Origin: Alphaproteobacteria bacterium
Lineage (GTDB): Bacteria; Pseudomonadota; Alphaproteobacteria; UBA2966
Assembly: GCA_018650465.1 (NCBI GenBank)
Contig: JABIFY010000007.1
Location: 28,122-92,121, forward strand
Direction: 5' to 3'
Length of the DNA: 64,000 nt
Shown here: in pieces, positions 17,832-28,049 of the stretch
Layout of the letters: the number at the start of each line of letters is the position of its first letter
Numbering within the stretch: position 1 is the first letter of the stretch
The notes under the pieces: generated by a model
The model's database searches: none
The model's input: only the letters and a program-made list of their open reading frames with translations
What the model was told of the DNA's origin: nothing
Position numbers and translations under genes: made by a program

Positions 17832-19034
17832 TTACTTCTGCCGGTTCAGCAGCTTCAACCGCAAGGCATTCAATTTGATGAAACCCTCGGCGTCGTGCTG
17901 GTCATAGACGTCATCTTCTTCAAAAGTGACGTGTTCCAGGCTGTACAAAGATTTGGGAGACTTGCGGCCAACAACCGAAGCAACGCCCTTATACAGTTTC
18001 ATGCGCACGGTGCCGCAGACGTTTTCCTGGCTCTTGTCGATCAGGGCCTGCAGCATTTCTCGTTCGGGTGAGAACCAGAAGCCATTATAAAGGATTTCAG
18101 CATATTTTGGCATGATATCGTCCTTGAGGTGGGCGGCGCCACGGTCAAGGGTAATCTGTTCAATGCCCCGGTGCGCGGCCAGCAAAACCGTACCACCTGG
18201 TGTTTCGTAAATGCCGCGCGACTTCATACCAACAAAGCGGTTTTCCACCAGATCAAGGCGACCAATACCGTTGGCTCCGCCCAGTTCGTTCAGCTTCGTC
18301 AGTAAGGTCGCCGGAGACATCGCCACGCCATCGATGGCAATGGGATCCCCTTTTTCGAATTCGATTTCCGTATAAGTCGGTGTGTCCGGAGCAGCCTCGG
18401 GTGCGACAGAGCGGGAATAAACGTATTCACCGGCTTCGACCCACGGGTCTTCCAGGGCCTTGCCTTCGCAAGAGATGTGCAAAAGATTGGCGTCCTGGCT
18501 GAAAGGTGACTCACCGCGCTTGTCTTTGGGGATCGGAATTTGGTGTTTTTCAGCGTAGTCGATCAAGGCTTCGCGAGATTGCAGATCCCATTCACGCCAT
18601 GGGGAGATCACCTTGATATCCGGGTTCAGGGCATAATAACCCAGCTCAAACCGGACCTGATCGTTGCCTTTGCCTGTTGCCCCGTGACACACAGCATCAG
18701 CGCCGACCTCTTTGGCGATTTCGATCTGGCGTTTGGAGATCAGGGGGCGCGCAATGGACGTGCCCAGCAGGTACTCGCCTTCATACAAGGCATTGGCGCG
18801 GAACATTGGGAAGACGTAGTCAGCCACAAATTCTTCCCGCAAGTCATCTATATAGATTTCCTTGATGCCCAGCATTTCGGCTTTCTGACGCGCGGGTTCC
18901 AGTTCTTCGCCCTGGCCCAGATCAGCTGTGAAAGTCACAACTTCACAGTCGTAGGTTTCCTGCAACCACTTCAGAATGATCGAGGTATCCAGACCGCCTG
19001 AATAGGCCAATACGACTTTTTTTATGTCACTCAT
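17832..19034 (-). CDS. argG: Argininosuccinate synthase
   Basis: Joins citrulline and aspartate with ATP to make argininosuccinate, the penultimate step of arginine synthesis. The N-terminal PP-loop is [52 protein letters not shown] and [12 protein letters not shown] are further family landmarks. The length of 400 aa is normal. ATG at 19034 has ggagac upstream. It stands alone, with the cupin gene upstream on the same strand (53-bp gap). No attenuator or ARG-box could be identified. Confidence 0.97.
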   Translation of the reverse strand: MSDIKKVVLAYSGGLDTSIILKWLQETYDCEVVTFTADLGQGEELEPARQKAEMLGIKEIYIDDLREEFVADYVFPMFRANALYEGEYLLGTSIARPLISKRQIEIAKEVGADAVCHGATGKGNDQVRFELGYYALNPDIKVISPWREWDLQSREALIDYAEKHQIPIPKDKRGESPFSQDANLLHISCEGKALEDPWVEAGEYVYSRSVAPEAAPDTPTYTEIEFEKGDPIAIDGVAMSPATLLTKLNELGGANGIGRLDLVENRFVGMKSRGIYETPGGTVLLAAHRGIEQITLDRGAAHLKDDIMPKYAEILYNGFWFSPEREMLQALIDKSQENVCGTVRMKLYKGVASVVGRKSPKSLYSLEHVTFEEDDVYDQHDAEGFIKLNALRLKLLNRQK

Positions 19035-19087
19035 TACTTGTCTCCGGGAACGCCAGTAAATGGGGAATAGGGCTTGGCAACAACGCG

Positions 19088-19447
19088 CTATATACGCTCG
19101 GGATTGTGTACGGTCAATTCGCTTTCCGCGTCGCCTGTGTTCAACAGGCCAGCCGGTTCGATCAGCACAACTTCAACTTCTTCTTCTGCCACCGGTTTAT
19201 GCTCGATGCCACGGGGTACCACGATCATCTCACCCGGCCCGACCATGACTTCGCGATCGCGAAAGCACATCTTCAGATTGCCACTGATTACCCAGAAAAG
19301 TTCGTCGTCATCTTCGTGGCTGTGCCAGACAAATTCGCCCAGCGCCTTGACTACTTTCAGGGATTGGCCGTTGACTTCGGCGATGACCTTGGGCGTGAAA
19401 TGCTCGCTAAATGAACCCAGCTTTTCAGCAACGTTGATTTTGTTCAT
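19088..19447 (-). CDS. Cupin-domain protein
   Basis: Single-domain cupin of 119 aa. Motif 1 is [21 protein letters not shown] with its His and Glu metal ligands, and motif 2 is [17 protein letters not shown] with the final His. Such small cupins bind a metal and are often isomerases or mannose-6-phosphate isomerase-like proteins of unknown substrate. The start has ggag 10 bases upstream. It precedes argG on the same strand but nothing ties it to arginine metabolism. A terminator-like hairpin separates it from the SDR gene. Confidence 0.88.
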   Translation of the reverse strand: MNKINVAEKLGSFSEHFTPKVIAEVNGQSLKVVKALGEFVWHSHEDDDELFWVISGNLKMCFRDREVMVGPGEMIVVPRGIEHKPVAEEEVEVVLIEPAGLLNTGDAESELTVHNPERI

Positions 19448-19460
19448 TTGATCATTTCTC

Positions 19461-19524
19461 CGAAAAGAAAAGCCGCCGTTCTGAAATCGTAAGGCCTGAA
19501 ATTATAACTTCAGAACAACGGCTT
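19461..19524 (-). terminator. Rho-independent terminator after the SDR gene
   Basis: Read on the minus strand: arms aagccgttgttctgaa and ttcagaacggcggctt pair over 16 bp with two G-U wobbles, followed by ttttcttttc. It lies 15 bp beyond the SDR stop and closes the DMT-DMT-SDR operon. Confidence 0.75.
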
Positions 19525-19538
19525 GACTTAAATTTGGC

Positions 19539-20300
19539 TTAACGTGGCGCCATACGTAGCGAGCCATCCAGACGGACGGTTTCGCCGTTCAACATGACGT
19601 TTTCACACATACTTTGCACCAACTGGGCGTACTCGTCGGGACGGCCAAGACGAGGCGGAAACGGCACACTGGCACCCAGGCTGGCTTGAATTTCTTCTGG
19701 CAGGGTTTCCATCATGGGCGTCAGGAACAGACCAGGGGCAATCGTCAAAACCCGGATGCCCCACTGGGCAAACTCACGGGCCAGCGGCAAGGTCATGGCG
19801 GCGACACCGCCTTTTGACCCGGCATAAGCAGCCTGGCCGATCTGACCGTCAAAGGCGGCGACGGAAGCTGTATTAATGATCACACCACGTTCGGCGGTAT
19901 CCAGTGGCTCTTCCTTTTGCATAGCGGCAGCAGAAAGGCGAATAATGTTAAAGGTGCCGATCAGGTTAATGTTCACGACCTGAGCAAAAGCTTCCAATGC
20001 CAGGGGGCCATGTTTGCCAACGGCTTTACCAGGTGTACCAACACCGGCGCAGTTGACGACAATGCGTCCAACACCATGGGCAGCCTGCGCTTCGGCGATT
20101 GCAGCTTCAGAGCTGGCGGCATCCGTGACATCACATTTCAGACCAAGGCCGTCAATATCGGCGGCGACGGCTTTTGCGGCGTCTACATTTACATCAAGGC
20201 AAGTGACTTTTGCGCCAGCTGCTGCGAGGTGGCGGGCTGTTGCTGCACCAAGGCCTGAACCGCCGCCTGTTACCAAGGCGGCTATACCATTTATATTCAT
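19539..20300 (-). CDS. Short-chain dehydrogenase, 3-hydroxyacyl-CoA dehydrogenase (HSD17B10-like)
   Basis: NAD-dependent short-chain dehydrogenase of 253 aa. The Rossmann motif is [20 protein letters not shown], the acidic residue after beta 2 (CLDVN) indicates NAD, and NCAG is followed by Ser in [24 protein letters not shown] with the catalytic YxxxK. The closing [19 protein letters not shown] and [17 protein letters not shown] resemble the type II 3-hydroxyacyl-CoA dehydrogenase group. It would oxidise 3-hydroxyacyl-CoA during beta-oxidation. It follows two DMT transporter genes on the same strand with a 54-bp gap and ends at a terminator. Confidence 0.9.
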   Translation of the reverse strand: MNINGIAALVTGGGSGLGAATARHLAAAGAKVTCLDVNVDAAKAVAADIDGLGLKCDVTDAASSEAAIAEAQAAHGVGRIVVNCAGVGTPGKAVGKHGPLALEAFAQVVNINLIGTFNIIRLSAAAMQKEEPLDTAERGVIINTASVAAFDGQIGQAAYAGSKGGVAAMTLPLAREFAQWGIRVLTIAPGLFLTPMMETLPEEIQASLGASVPFPPRLGRPDEYAQLVQSMCENVMLNGETVRLDGSLRMAPR

Positions 20301-20354
20301 TGGGGGTCTCCATATTAGGTTTAAGAATCAGTTTTCGCCGTCCCGTTTAGCAGA

Positions 20355-21305
20355 TCAAGCGGGCTTGCTCCAGTCCTCAGACATCTGAGCGACATTGTTA
20401 AGGTCTTCGTGCTTCTTTCGTGTGGCTTCGCGGTGGGCGATATAGAGGGACGCCCCAATGATCACAGCCGCCCCAACCCCGGTCCAGATATCCGGCACTT
20501 CGCCAAACAACCAGTAGCCAATGGCTGCCGCAATAATGATCCGGGCATAATCGAAAGGCATCACCGCTGTGGCTTCACCGATTTTCAGGCCACGCACAAC
20601 ACAGGCCTGGCCTGCGACGCCAAAAACGCCTGCTCCGACCAGCATCAGGAACTGATCAAATGTCGGCTCTCGCCAGTCCAGCAGTGCCGGAACCGACGTC
20701 ATGGCGATAGAAATGATGCCAAAATAAAATAGCATCAGCGACGGTCGTTCAGTGACTGAGAGTTTTTTGACGGTGACAAATGTCGCGGCAACTAACATAG
20801 TGCCCAGCAAGGCAGCCATCGTCCCAGCGTCGATGTTACTGCCGTCGGGACGTACCATAATCATGACACCCGCAAACCCCACTGCCGTAGCGGCCCAGCG
20901 GCGAACGCGCACGACTTCGCCCAGAAACAACACAGCCAACACGATCAGAAACAGAGGACGGGTAAAGGACAGGGCAACAGCGTCAGCCAAAGCCAAATTT
21001 GTGACGGCAAAAATACCGCAAAACATGGCTGAAGTACCAAGCATTCCGCGAAAAAGATGCAGAACAGGACGATTGGTTCTCAGGCCTGCCAATCCTGCGC
21101 TCAAGGCAAAGGGCAGGATCGTCAGGAAACTGAATATGGCCCGATAAAAAGCGATTGTCGGCGTTCCCAAAGAAGGACCAAGGTATTTGATGAACACCGC
21201 CATAACAGAGAACAGAATTGCGCCACTGAGTATCCACAAAGCGCCTTGCAGGTTTGGCGGCAATTGCCCGACTTGTGAGAGGGGATTTTGTGCTTTTTCG
21301 TTCAC
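20355..21305 (-). CDS. DMT-superfamily (EamA) transporter
   Basis: Inner-membrane transporter of 316 aa with ten membrane segments in two EamA repeats. The first has ILFSVMAVFIKYLGPSLGTP and VRRWAATAVGFAGVMIMVRP; the second ends EVPDIWTGVGAAVIIGASLY. The start codon overlaps the stop of the preceding DMT gene by 4 bp, so the two are coupled. They share about the same layout and could function as separate exporters or a heteromeric pair. The substrate is unknown; EamA proteins commonly export amino acids or metabolites. Confidence 0.9.
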   Translation of the reverse strand: MNEKAQNPLSQVGQLPPNLQGALWILSGAILFSVMAVFIKYLGPSLGTPTIAFYRAIFSFLTILPFALSAGLAGLRTNRPVLHLFRGMLGTSAMFCGIFAVTNLALADAVALSFTRPLFLIVLAVLFLGEVVRVRRWAATAVGFAGVMIMVRPDGSNIDAGTMAALLGTMLVAATFVTVKKLSVTERPSLMLFYFGIISIAMTSVPALLDWREPTFDQFLMLVGAGVFGVAGQACVVRGLKIGEATAVMPFDYARIIIAAAIGYWLFGEVPDIWTGVGAAVIIGASLYIAHREATRKKHEDLNNVAQMSEDWSKPA

Positions 21306-22309
21306 GAGCCTGTCTTCCTGTCCACCGACGCGGCAGCTGCTTCGGCGTCAAGGCCCGCGTCAACACCGTGAGATGCGCTGGCTGTGGCCGCAACAAGAAC
21401 TTCATCTTTTGACTTCAGGCGGGCTTCGCGCCAGGAGATATAGATCGTGCTGGAGAAAATCACGGCAGCCCCGATCCAGGTCCAGAAATCTGGCACCTGA
21501 CTGAAGGCCAGATATCCAACCAGGGCTGTGAAAGGCAGGCGGGTAAAGTCGTAAGGCAAAACAGATGTGAGATCACCCAGGCTGATCGAACGGGTAATAC
21601 ACAAGTGCCCGATGGTGGCGATCACGCCCAACAGAACCAGCCAGAGCAGGGATTCTGGCGACGGCCAGATCCAGACAAACAAGGCTGGCACCAGAGTCAT
21701 GGGCACCATCAGAATACCGGCCCAGGCGACCGCTTGTGCCGGCGTATCAGTGACCATCAGTTTTTTTATGAATATGCCTGACGTCGACATGGACGCTGCT
21801 GAAATCATTATCATTATGATGCCAGGCTCGAGCGTGGAAACCACCGGTCGCAAGATAATCATGGCACCAATAAAACCGACCAAAGTCGCCGTCCAGCGCC
21901 GGATACGGACTTTTTCACCGAGGAAAAATATGGCCAAAACCGTGGCAAATAAAGGTGCTGTAAATGACAGGGCCGTGGCCTCAGCCAAAGGTACCAACGT
22001 CAATCCCACAAACCAGAAACACATGGTCACGGTGCCGAGTGTTGCGCGCCCCAGATACAGGCCGAAACGCGTTGTCTTCAGGGCCCCGACGCCATTGCGC
22101 AAGAACCATGGTGCCAGCGCCAACAAGCCAAAGACATTACGAAAGAAAACAATTTCCAGGGCCGGGACCGTCTCTGAAATATGCCGGATCAGGCCCGACA
22201 TCAGAGAAAATATGGCGCAAGCCAAAATCATAAACACCGCCGCCTGCAAGCTTTGCGGCAGGCGGGACAACAGTTTATGAGGCAGGGAAAACACGGACGG
22301 AGCAGTCAT
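21302..22309 (-). CDS. DMT-superfamily (EamA) transporter
   Basis: First gene of the DMT-DMT-SDR operon, 335 aa. Ten hydrophobic segments in two repeats: FMILACAIFSLMSGLIRHIS at the start, KVRIRRWTATLVGFIGAMII at the end of repeat one, and PDFWTWIGAAVIFSSTIYIS near the C-terminus. The tail of about 40 residues is Ala-rich and hydrophilic. It is related to the next gene product, suggesting tandem duplication followed by divergence. It is divergent from the acetoacetyl-CoA synthetase gene, with about 120 bp between the likely starts. The substrate is unknown. Confidence 0.9.
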   Translation of the reverse strand: MTAPSVFSLPHKLLSRLPQSLQAAVFMILACAIFSLMSGLIRHISETVPALEIVFFRNVFGLLALAPWFLRNGVGALKTTRFGLYLGRATLGTVTMCFWFVGLTLVPLAEATALSFTAPLFATVLAIFFLGEKVRIRRWTATLVGFIGAMIILRPVVSTLEPGIIMIMISAASMSTSGIFIKKLMVTDTPAQAVAWAGILMVPMTLVPALFVWIWPSPESLLWLVLLGVIATIGHLCITRSISLGDLTSVLPYDFTRLPFTALVGYLAFSQVPDFWTWIGAAVIFSSTIYISWREARLKSKDEVLVAATASASHGVDAGLDAEAAAASVDRKTGS

Positions 22310-22429
22310 TGAAACATTCTAAAGAAGCGGCCGAGCGAGCACCAGCGTCATTCCCACATGGCAGCATTGCGTGACCGGACACCACGTTATAGTTTTGCCA
22401 AAGTATTTCCGAACAAGGGATTTTTTTCC

Positions 22430-24385
<1,956 letters not shown>

Positions 24386-24397
24386 AGCGGCACCTTC

Positions 24398-25330
24398 ATG
24401 GACGTCAGCACTCATTTCGCCTTTCAGCACCGGGTCTTCAGCGCGCCGGGCAGCTATTTTACGACGGACAAATCCCGTGACAGGGCTGTGTTTGTGACCC
24501 CCATGGGGGAGAGCAATGCACTGGTTCAACTGCCCTCCCTGCGCAAGGAATTTGGCATTAGCGCCGGAAGCGATGACGGCGACTTGCTGGATATAGTCGA
24601 CAAGGCCCTGAAGTTTGTCGACACCATCCGGATCAATGACAGCATTCCCAATGAACTGTTGGATGGCTCGGCTTCCTGGTCGGTAGCGGATCGCCACCAG
24701 CTTGTTGCGCGGGCGCGACTGACCATTGAACTGGTGGCCTGGGTGACCGGCAAACCGGCTAGCGAGATCGGCCGCGGCAATATTGTGCAGGAGCTTGAGA
24801 AACCCGAAATCAGGGCCAAAATCAAAGAAAGTATCGGCAAGCTGGCGCAGCATCTGGAACTGGAAAATGGCGGCGACGGCGGTGTTGTCGAAGTGGAACG
24901 GCGCATGGATGACCTGGTGCACGAGACCGCCTTTGTCGAAGCCTTGCGCGAACGTTTGATGCTGATCCATAGTATCGGCAAGCGGGTTAAAACGGCCGGA
25001 ACGATTTGCCACAACAACATGGCAGCTCGGGAAAGCCTGGAGCGTGTGCCGCCATTACTGACGAATGCCTACAAGAAACTGGACAGCGAATTCACGCTGC
25101 TGGACAAGCAAAACCAGAATGTGGCCGACGTCCTGCGGGATATGGATTCCTCCATCTACCTGATCCGCGCCGTGCGCGACGAAATCCACTGTACCCTGAA
25201 GATCTGGGACAACCTGGTCGCCGCCTGGCAGGAGCGGGGTGACAGCCGCGACACCACTGTGCTCGCGTCCCTGCTGTCGGATACGCACCGCTTCCTTGCT
25301 GAAAATTATCCCATCGTCAGCACCTGGTGA
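24398..25330 (+). CDS. Conserved hypothetical helical protein
   Basis: Unrecognised 310-aa soluble protein, no signal peptide or membrane segment. After a mixed N-terminal 40 residues it is almost all helix, rich in charged residues (RMDDLVHETAFVEALRERLM, KLDSEFTLLDKQNQNVADVL). Strong coiled-coil potential lies around residues 150-260. It starts 12 bp after the acetoacetyl-CoA synthetase stop, so it is probably in that operon. The codon choice is GC-rich like the 3' part of the upstream gene. A late motif (RAVRDEIHCTLKIWDNLVAA) looks conserved in style but I cannot name a family. Confidence 0.7.
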   Translation: MDVSTHFAFQHRVFSAPGSYFTTDKSRDRAVFVTPMGESNALVQLPSLRKEFGISAGSDDGDLLDIVDKALKFVDTIRINDSIPNELLDGSASWSVADRHQLVARARLTIELVAWVTGKPASEIGRGNIVQELEKPEIRAKIKESIGKLAQHLELENGGDGGVVEVERRMDDLVHETAFVEALRERLMLIHSIGKRVKTAGTICHNNMAARESLERVPPLLTNAYKKLDSEFTLLDKQNQNVADVLRDMDSSIYLIRAVRDEIHCTLKIWDNLVAAWQERGDSRDTTVLASLLSDTHRFLAENYPIVSTW

Positions 25331-25436
25331 TTGGTTATGGCAGGGATAAAACGCCCAGCTGAGTTAAACCAGAAGGCAAATACGTGGCACGATCTATAGC
25401 AACCCCAGCCATCACTTTCACAAAAGGACCAGCCCC

Positions 25437-25892
25437 ATGATCGACGAACGTCTCACATCTTCCACCTGGCCCGTCGTCGAACTGGAAACCTGCGAAGTGC
25501 GCCTGAGCCGCGAGTGGTCATATCCCGGTCGCTGCCTGGTTATCCCCATGGAACAGTATTGCGACATCCATGAAGTGGACGGCGAGACTTATCTGTTGAT
25601 GATGGGCGAAGTGCGCTTTGTGACCGGCGTGCTGGCACGGCTATACAAGGCCGACAAAATGAATGTGGCCTCCTTCGGCAACATGGTGCCCTGGCTGCAC
25701 TGGCACATCATCCCCCGCCATGAAGGTGATGCCGCCTGGCCAGCCACCCCATGGGAAAACACCGACGCGCCTGTAGATGCCTCAGAAGAAACCCTCGCAG
25801 ATCACGCCGACCGCATCAGCTGGGCGTTGTTGGATGCGGAGTTTGATGAGGGGGATGGTGAAGACGGGGCAACCGACGGCGACACAGCCTGA
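25437..25892 (+). CDS. HIT-family hydrolase-like protein
   Basis: Histidine-triad superfamily protein of 151 aa. The characteristic alphaproteobacterial pattern is present: CLVIPMEQYCDIHEV, a helix with LMMGEVRFVTGVLARLYK, then NVASFGNMVPWLHWHIIPRH and DAAWPATPW. The triad reads W-L-H-W-H, so the first His of the classical HxHxH is absent, as in related members with Gln there; the last two His, including the nucleophile, remain. These enzymes hydrolyse nucleoside phosphates such as Ap4A. The tail of 30 residues is acidic. A dispersed palindromic repeat begins 9 bp after the stop. Confidence 0.87.
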   Translation: MIDERLTSSTWPVVELETCEVRLSREWSYPGRCLVIPMEQYCDIHEVDGETYLLMMGEVRFVTGVLARLYKADKMNVASFGNMVPWLHWHIIPRHEGDAAWPATPWENTDAPVDASEETLADHADRISWALLDAEFDEGDGEDGATDGDTA

Positions 25893-25901
25893 CCCCCGCT
25901 C

Positions 25902-25984
25902 CGTCATGCGCGGGCTCGGCTCGCGTATCCACGTCTTATTACCTGTTCGGCATGAGAGACTGAGGACTGCGGCCCGGCATGGCC
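25902..25984. repeat. Dispersed palindromic repeat, copy 1
   Basis: The first 36 bp match 29 of 36 positions of the element at 35760-35795 (cgtcatgc.cg.gctcg.c). The right end (ggcccggcatggcc) partly complements the left end, like the intergenic palindromes common in alphaproteobacterial genomes. It lies directly after the HIT gene and might act as a terminator or processing site. Confidence 0.6.
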
Positions 25985-26151
25985 AGGTCGGGTTCCGTCT
26001 GGATTCTTGGGTCTTGAGAGAAACCATGTTGTCTCACAGCAATAAATAGTGTTAATTCCCCCGTCGCTTTTATTTCTCAAGGTTGCGCGCCACATGGGTC
26101 GCGCATAATTGAGTGAAGCGCTGAACAATTATTGAAGATGGAGACGAGTGA

Positions 26152-26325
26152 ATGCGTTTGGGCAAGATTGTTGTACGGGCTGCCTTGCTGGGCACCCTCG
26201 TGATCGCTGTTTCAGCCTGCGGCCAGTTTCAGGTCCCTGAACTGGGCAAAGTCTTTCAGGAAAACCAAGCGGCCAAGAAAGTCAAACGCGATGGCATGGG
26301 CAACCCGGTCCTGCCCAAAAGCTGA
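26152..26325 (+). CDS. Small putative lipoprotein
   Basis: A 57-residue gene. It starts MRLGKIVVRAALLGTLVIAV with a lipobox SAC at residues 21-23, so signal peptidase II would leave a mature lipopeptide of about 35 residues anchored by Cys23. The mature part is short, polar and basic (QENQAAKKVKRDGMGNPVLP). A ribosome site (ggag) stands 8 bases before the ATG. Its size and lipobox resemble entericidin-like or other tiny alphaproteobacterial lipoproteins often called conserved hypothetical. It converges on the PCu(A)C gene. No function is assigned. Confidence 0.7.
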   Translation: MRLGKIVVRAALLGTLVIAVSACGQFQVPELGKVFQENQAAKKVKRDGMGNPVLPKS

Positions 26326-26346
26326 ACCGGGTCCCACTAACGCGCC

Positions 26347-26916
26347 CTAGTTCTTTTTCATCTTCTTGTGGTCCATTTTGTGACCACCTGTCGCACCCAT
26401 TTTCATGATACCAACCTGGATGGTCACTTCACCGGCCTGTTTGAACACAAGCGTCAAGGGAAATGACTGGCCGGGCTTCATAGGCTTATTCAAACCCATC
26501 ATCATAACGTGATAACTGCCGGGCTTGAGCGTCGCCATGCCTTTGGCGGGCACGGGTATGCCCGACACATGTTTCATTTTCATGATACCGCCTTCGGACA
26601 CGGTGCGGTGCAACTGAACCTTTTTGGCCAGGTCAGCACGCGCATCAATCAGCTCATCTGCCGCACCCATATTGTGGATCGTCATGAAGGCGCCGCCACT
26701 GCGCGGTGTGCCCCGGGCCCAGGCATCCTTGATCATAAGAGAGCCAACCTTTACTTCAGCGGCCTGGGCCGAAGCTATGCCGACCAGATTGCTCACCACC
26801 AGGCCCAGGGCCACAACAAGCGCCAGGACCAGCGCTGCCATAGGCGCCATACGGCTAATGGACGTCTTTGAAGTCGGGTACAGTGTATTGGTTTGATTTG
26901 TCATGTTGTTCATCAT
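26347..26916 (-). CDS. Periplasmic copper chaperone PCu(A)C
   Basis: Periplasmic Cu(I) carrier that delivers copper to the CuA centre of cytochrome c oxidase. The signal region is hydrophobic (ALVLALVVALGLVVSNLVG) ending ASAQAAE. The mature part has the H(M)x10Mx21HxM-type signature, seen here in MKMKHVSGIPVPAKGMATLK followed by PGSYHVMMMGL. A His/Met/Lys-rich tail (HKMDHKKMKKN) may add a weaker copper site. Length 189 aa includes a long N-terminal leader. A DUF2946 gene lies upstream on the same strand, 76 bp away, a common pairing near copper genes. Confidence 0.92.
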   Translation of the reverse strand: MMNNMTNQTNTLYPTSKTSISRMAPMAALVLALVVALGLVVSNLVGIASAQAAEVKVGSLMIKDAWARGTPRSGGAFMTIHNMGAADELIDARADLAKKVQLHRTVSEGGIMKMKHVSGIPVPAKGMATLKPGSYHVMMMGLNKPMKPGQSFPLTLVFKQAGEVTIQVGIMKMGATGGHKMDHKKMKKN

Positions 26917-26992
26917 CTGAATTCTTTCGCAAAAAGCTGTCGAGGATATCCGGTTTCATCCGAATAAGCCTCAGGGGAGTAGCGATAAGGTC

Positions 26993-27403
26993 TCAGATGT
27001 GGTGTGGCGGCCCACGGGCGGGCAAGTGGCGTATGGCCTGGCGATCTACCCTGCCTGGAGCCTCAGGAGCGACAATAGTCTTGCGCCCGTCGATCTGCTC
27101 AATCGAGACCGCATCGGGCGTTAGAACATGCTGGCCGAATAAACCCGGCGTGCAAACATCACAGGCCGCAATTTCCTTGCCCGCGTCATTTTTCGGTACC
27201 TGCTCTTCACCGGCGTTCGCATAGATTGCCAGCGGCACAATACCGCGCGGCGTACAAATAAAGATCGTCGAATCGGACTCAGCCGCCCGCACCATCTGCC
27301 CAAGCGGCAGCAGCGTTTGCAGCAACAAGGCAAACAACGCCAGCCAAACAGCCCCGCGCCTTTTCCCTTTGAATGAAGTCCCGAACGTCAAACTATTTCT
27401 CAT
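26993..27403 (-). CDS. DUF2946-family protein
   Basis: Exported or membrane-anchored protein of 136 aa in the DUF2946 family, which is often encoded beside copper-handling genes. One N-terminal hydrophobic segment (AVWLALFALLLQTLLPLGQ) is followed by FICTPRGIVPLAIY, the Cys pair CDVCTPG, and the final RGPP box that typifies the family. The Cys residues may bind copper. It precedes the PCu(A)C gene on the same strand and probably shares its transcript. Function is inferred from family and context only. Confidence 0.8.
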   Translation of the reverse strand: MRNSLTFGTSFKGKRRGAVWLALFALLLQTLLPLGQMVRAAESDSTIFICTPRGIVPLAIYANAGEEQVPKNDAGKEIAACDVCTPGLFGQHVLTPDAVSIEQIDGRKTIVAPEAPGRVDRQAIRHLPARGPPHHI

Positions 27404-27532
27404 TCGCCTGTGAATTTATCGGATGCCAAGGTGGCACCGTACGTCAGTATATAGCGCACGCGATTGCCAAGGGCCATGCAACATTTTGACGCGGGTCAGA
27501 GCGCAAATATCAGCGACACATAATTACGCGCC

Positions 27533-28033
27533 TTAGTCGGCAAACTCCAGTGTCTCCGTGATGGCGTTAACACCGGTCATGCCGCAGACTTCGTCTATTT
27601 CGGGATCAGCACCGGCGACGCCGATGCCGCCGTAGAAGTGGCCGCCGGCGGAGATGGGGACGCCGCCGATCATCAGTAAGATGCCGGGAGCAAATCTCAG
27701 GTCGGGGCGGTTGGTGACTTGTGAGGTGACGGCCTGGAGGGTGGCGGCAGTGAAGGCCTTGCCTTGGGCGACCTTGATGGTGTGCGGACCCGACAGGGGG
27801 TCGCGCAGGAAGGCGGCCAGATTACCGGCCCGGTCGACCACCGCAACGGCGACCTTGTAGCCACGCTTTGTGCAATCGGCGACTGCTGCGGTCACGGCCT
27901 GGTTGGCCAGATCCGGACTGAGGAAGCGCAGGGGCATTACCGGTGCCTGATCTTCAGCAATGGCGCTGGCAGATTGCACGGCGAGCGGCAGCAAAAACAA
28001 CATCAGTGCGCTTGTTTTCAACCAGTTTTTCAT
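27533..28033 (-). CDS. GlcG/HbpS-family heme-binding protein, exported
   Basis: Secreted single-domain protein of about 166 aa. A signal peptide (MKNWLKTSALMLFLLPLAVQ, cleaved after ASA) precedes a GlcG/HbpS domain: LANQAVTAAVADCTKRGYKV, AVVDRAGNLAAFLRDPLSGP and FAPGILLMIGGVPISAGG with GGIGVAGADPEIDEVCG. The family binds heme or acts as an uncharacterised accessory protein. ATG at 28033 is chosen because ggagg lies 7 bases upstream and a signal peptide follows directly. The MATE gene ends 16 bp upstream, so the two are co-transcribed. Confidence 0.88.
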   Translation of the reverse strand: MKNWLKTSALMLFLLPLAVQSASAIAEDQAPVMPLRFLSPDLANQAVTAAVADCTKRGYKVAVAVVDRAGNLAAFLRDPLSGPHTIKVAQGKAFTAATLQAVTSQVTNRPDLRFAPGILLMIGGVPISAGGHFYGGIGVAGADPEIDEVCGMTGVNAITETLEFAD

Positions 28034-28049
28034 TTTTGTTCCTCCGGTA

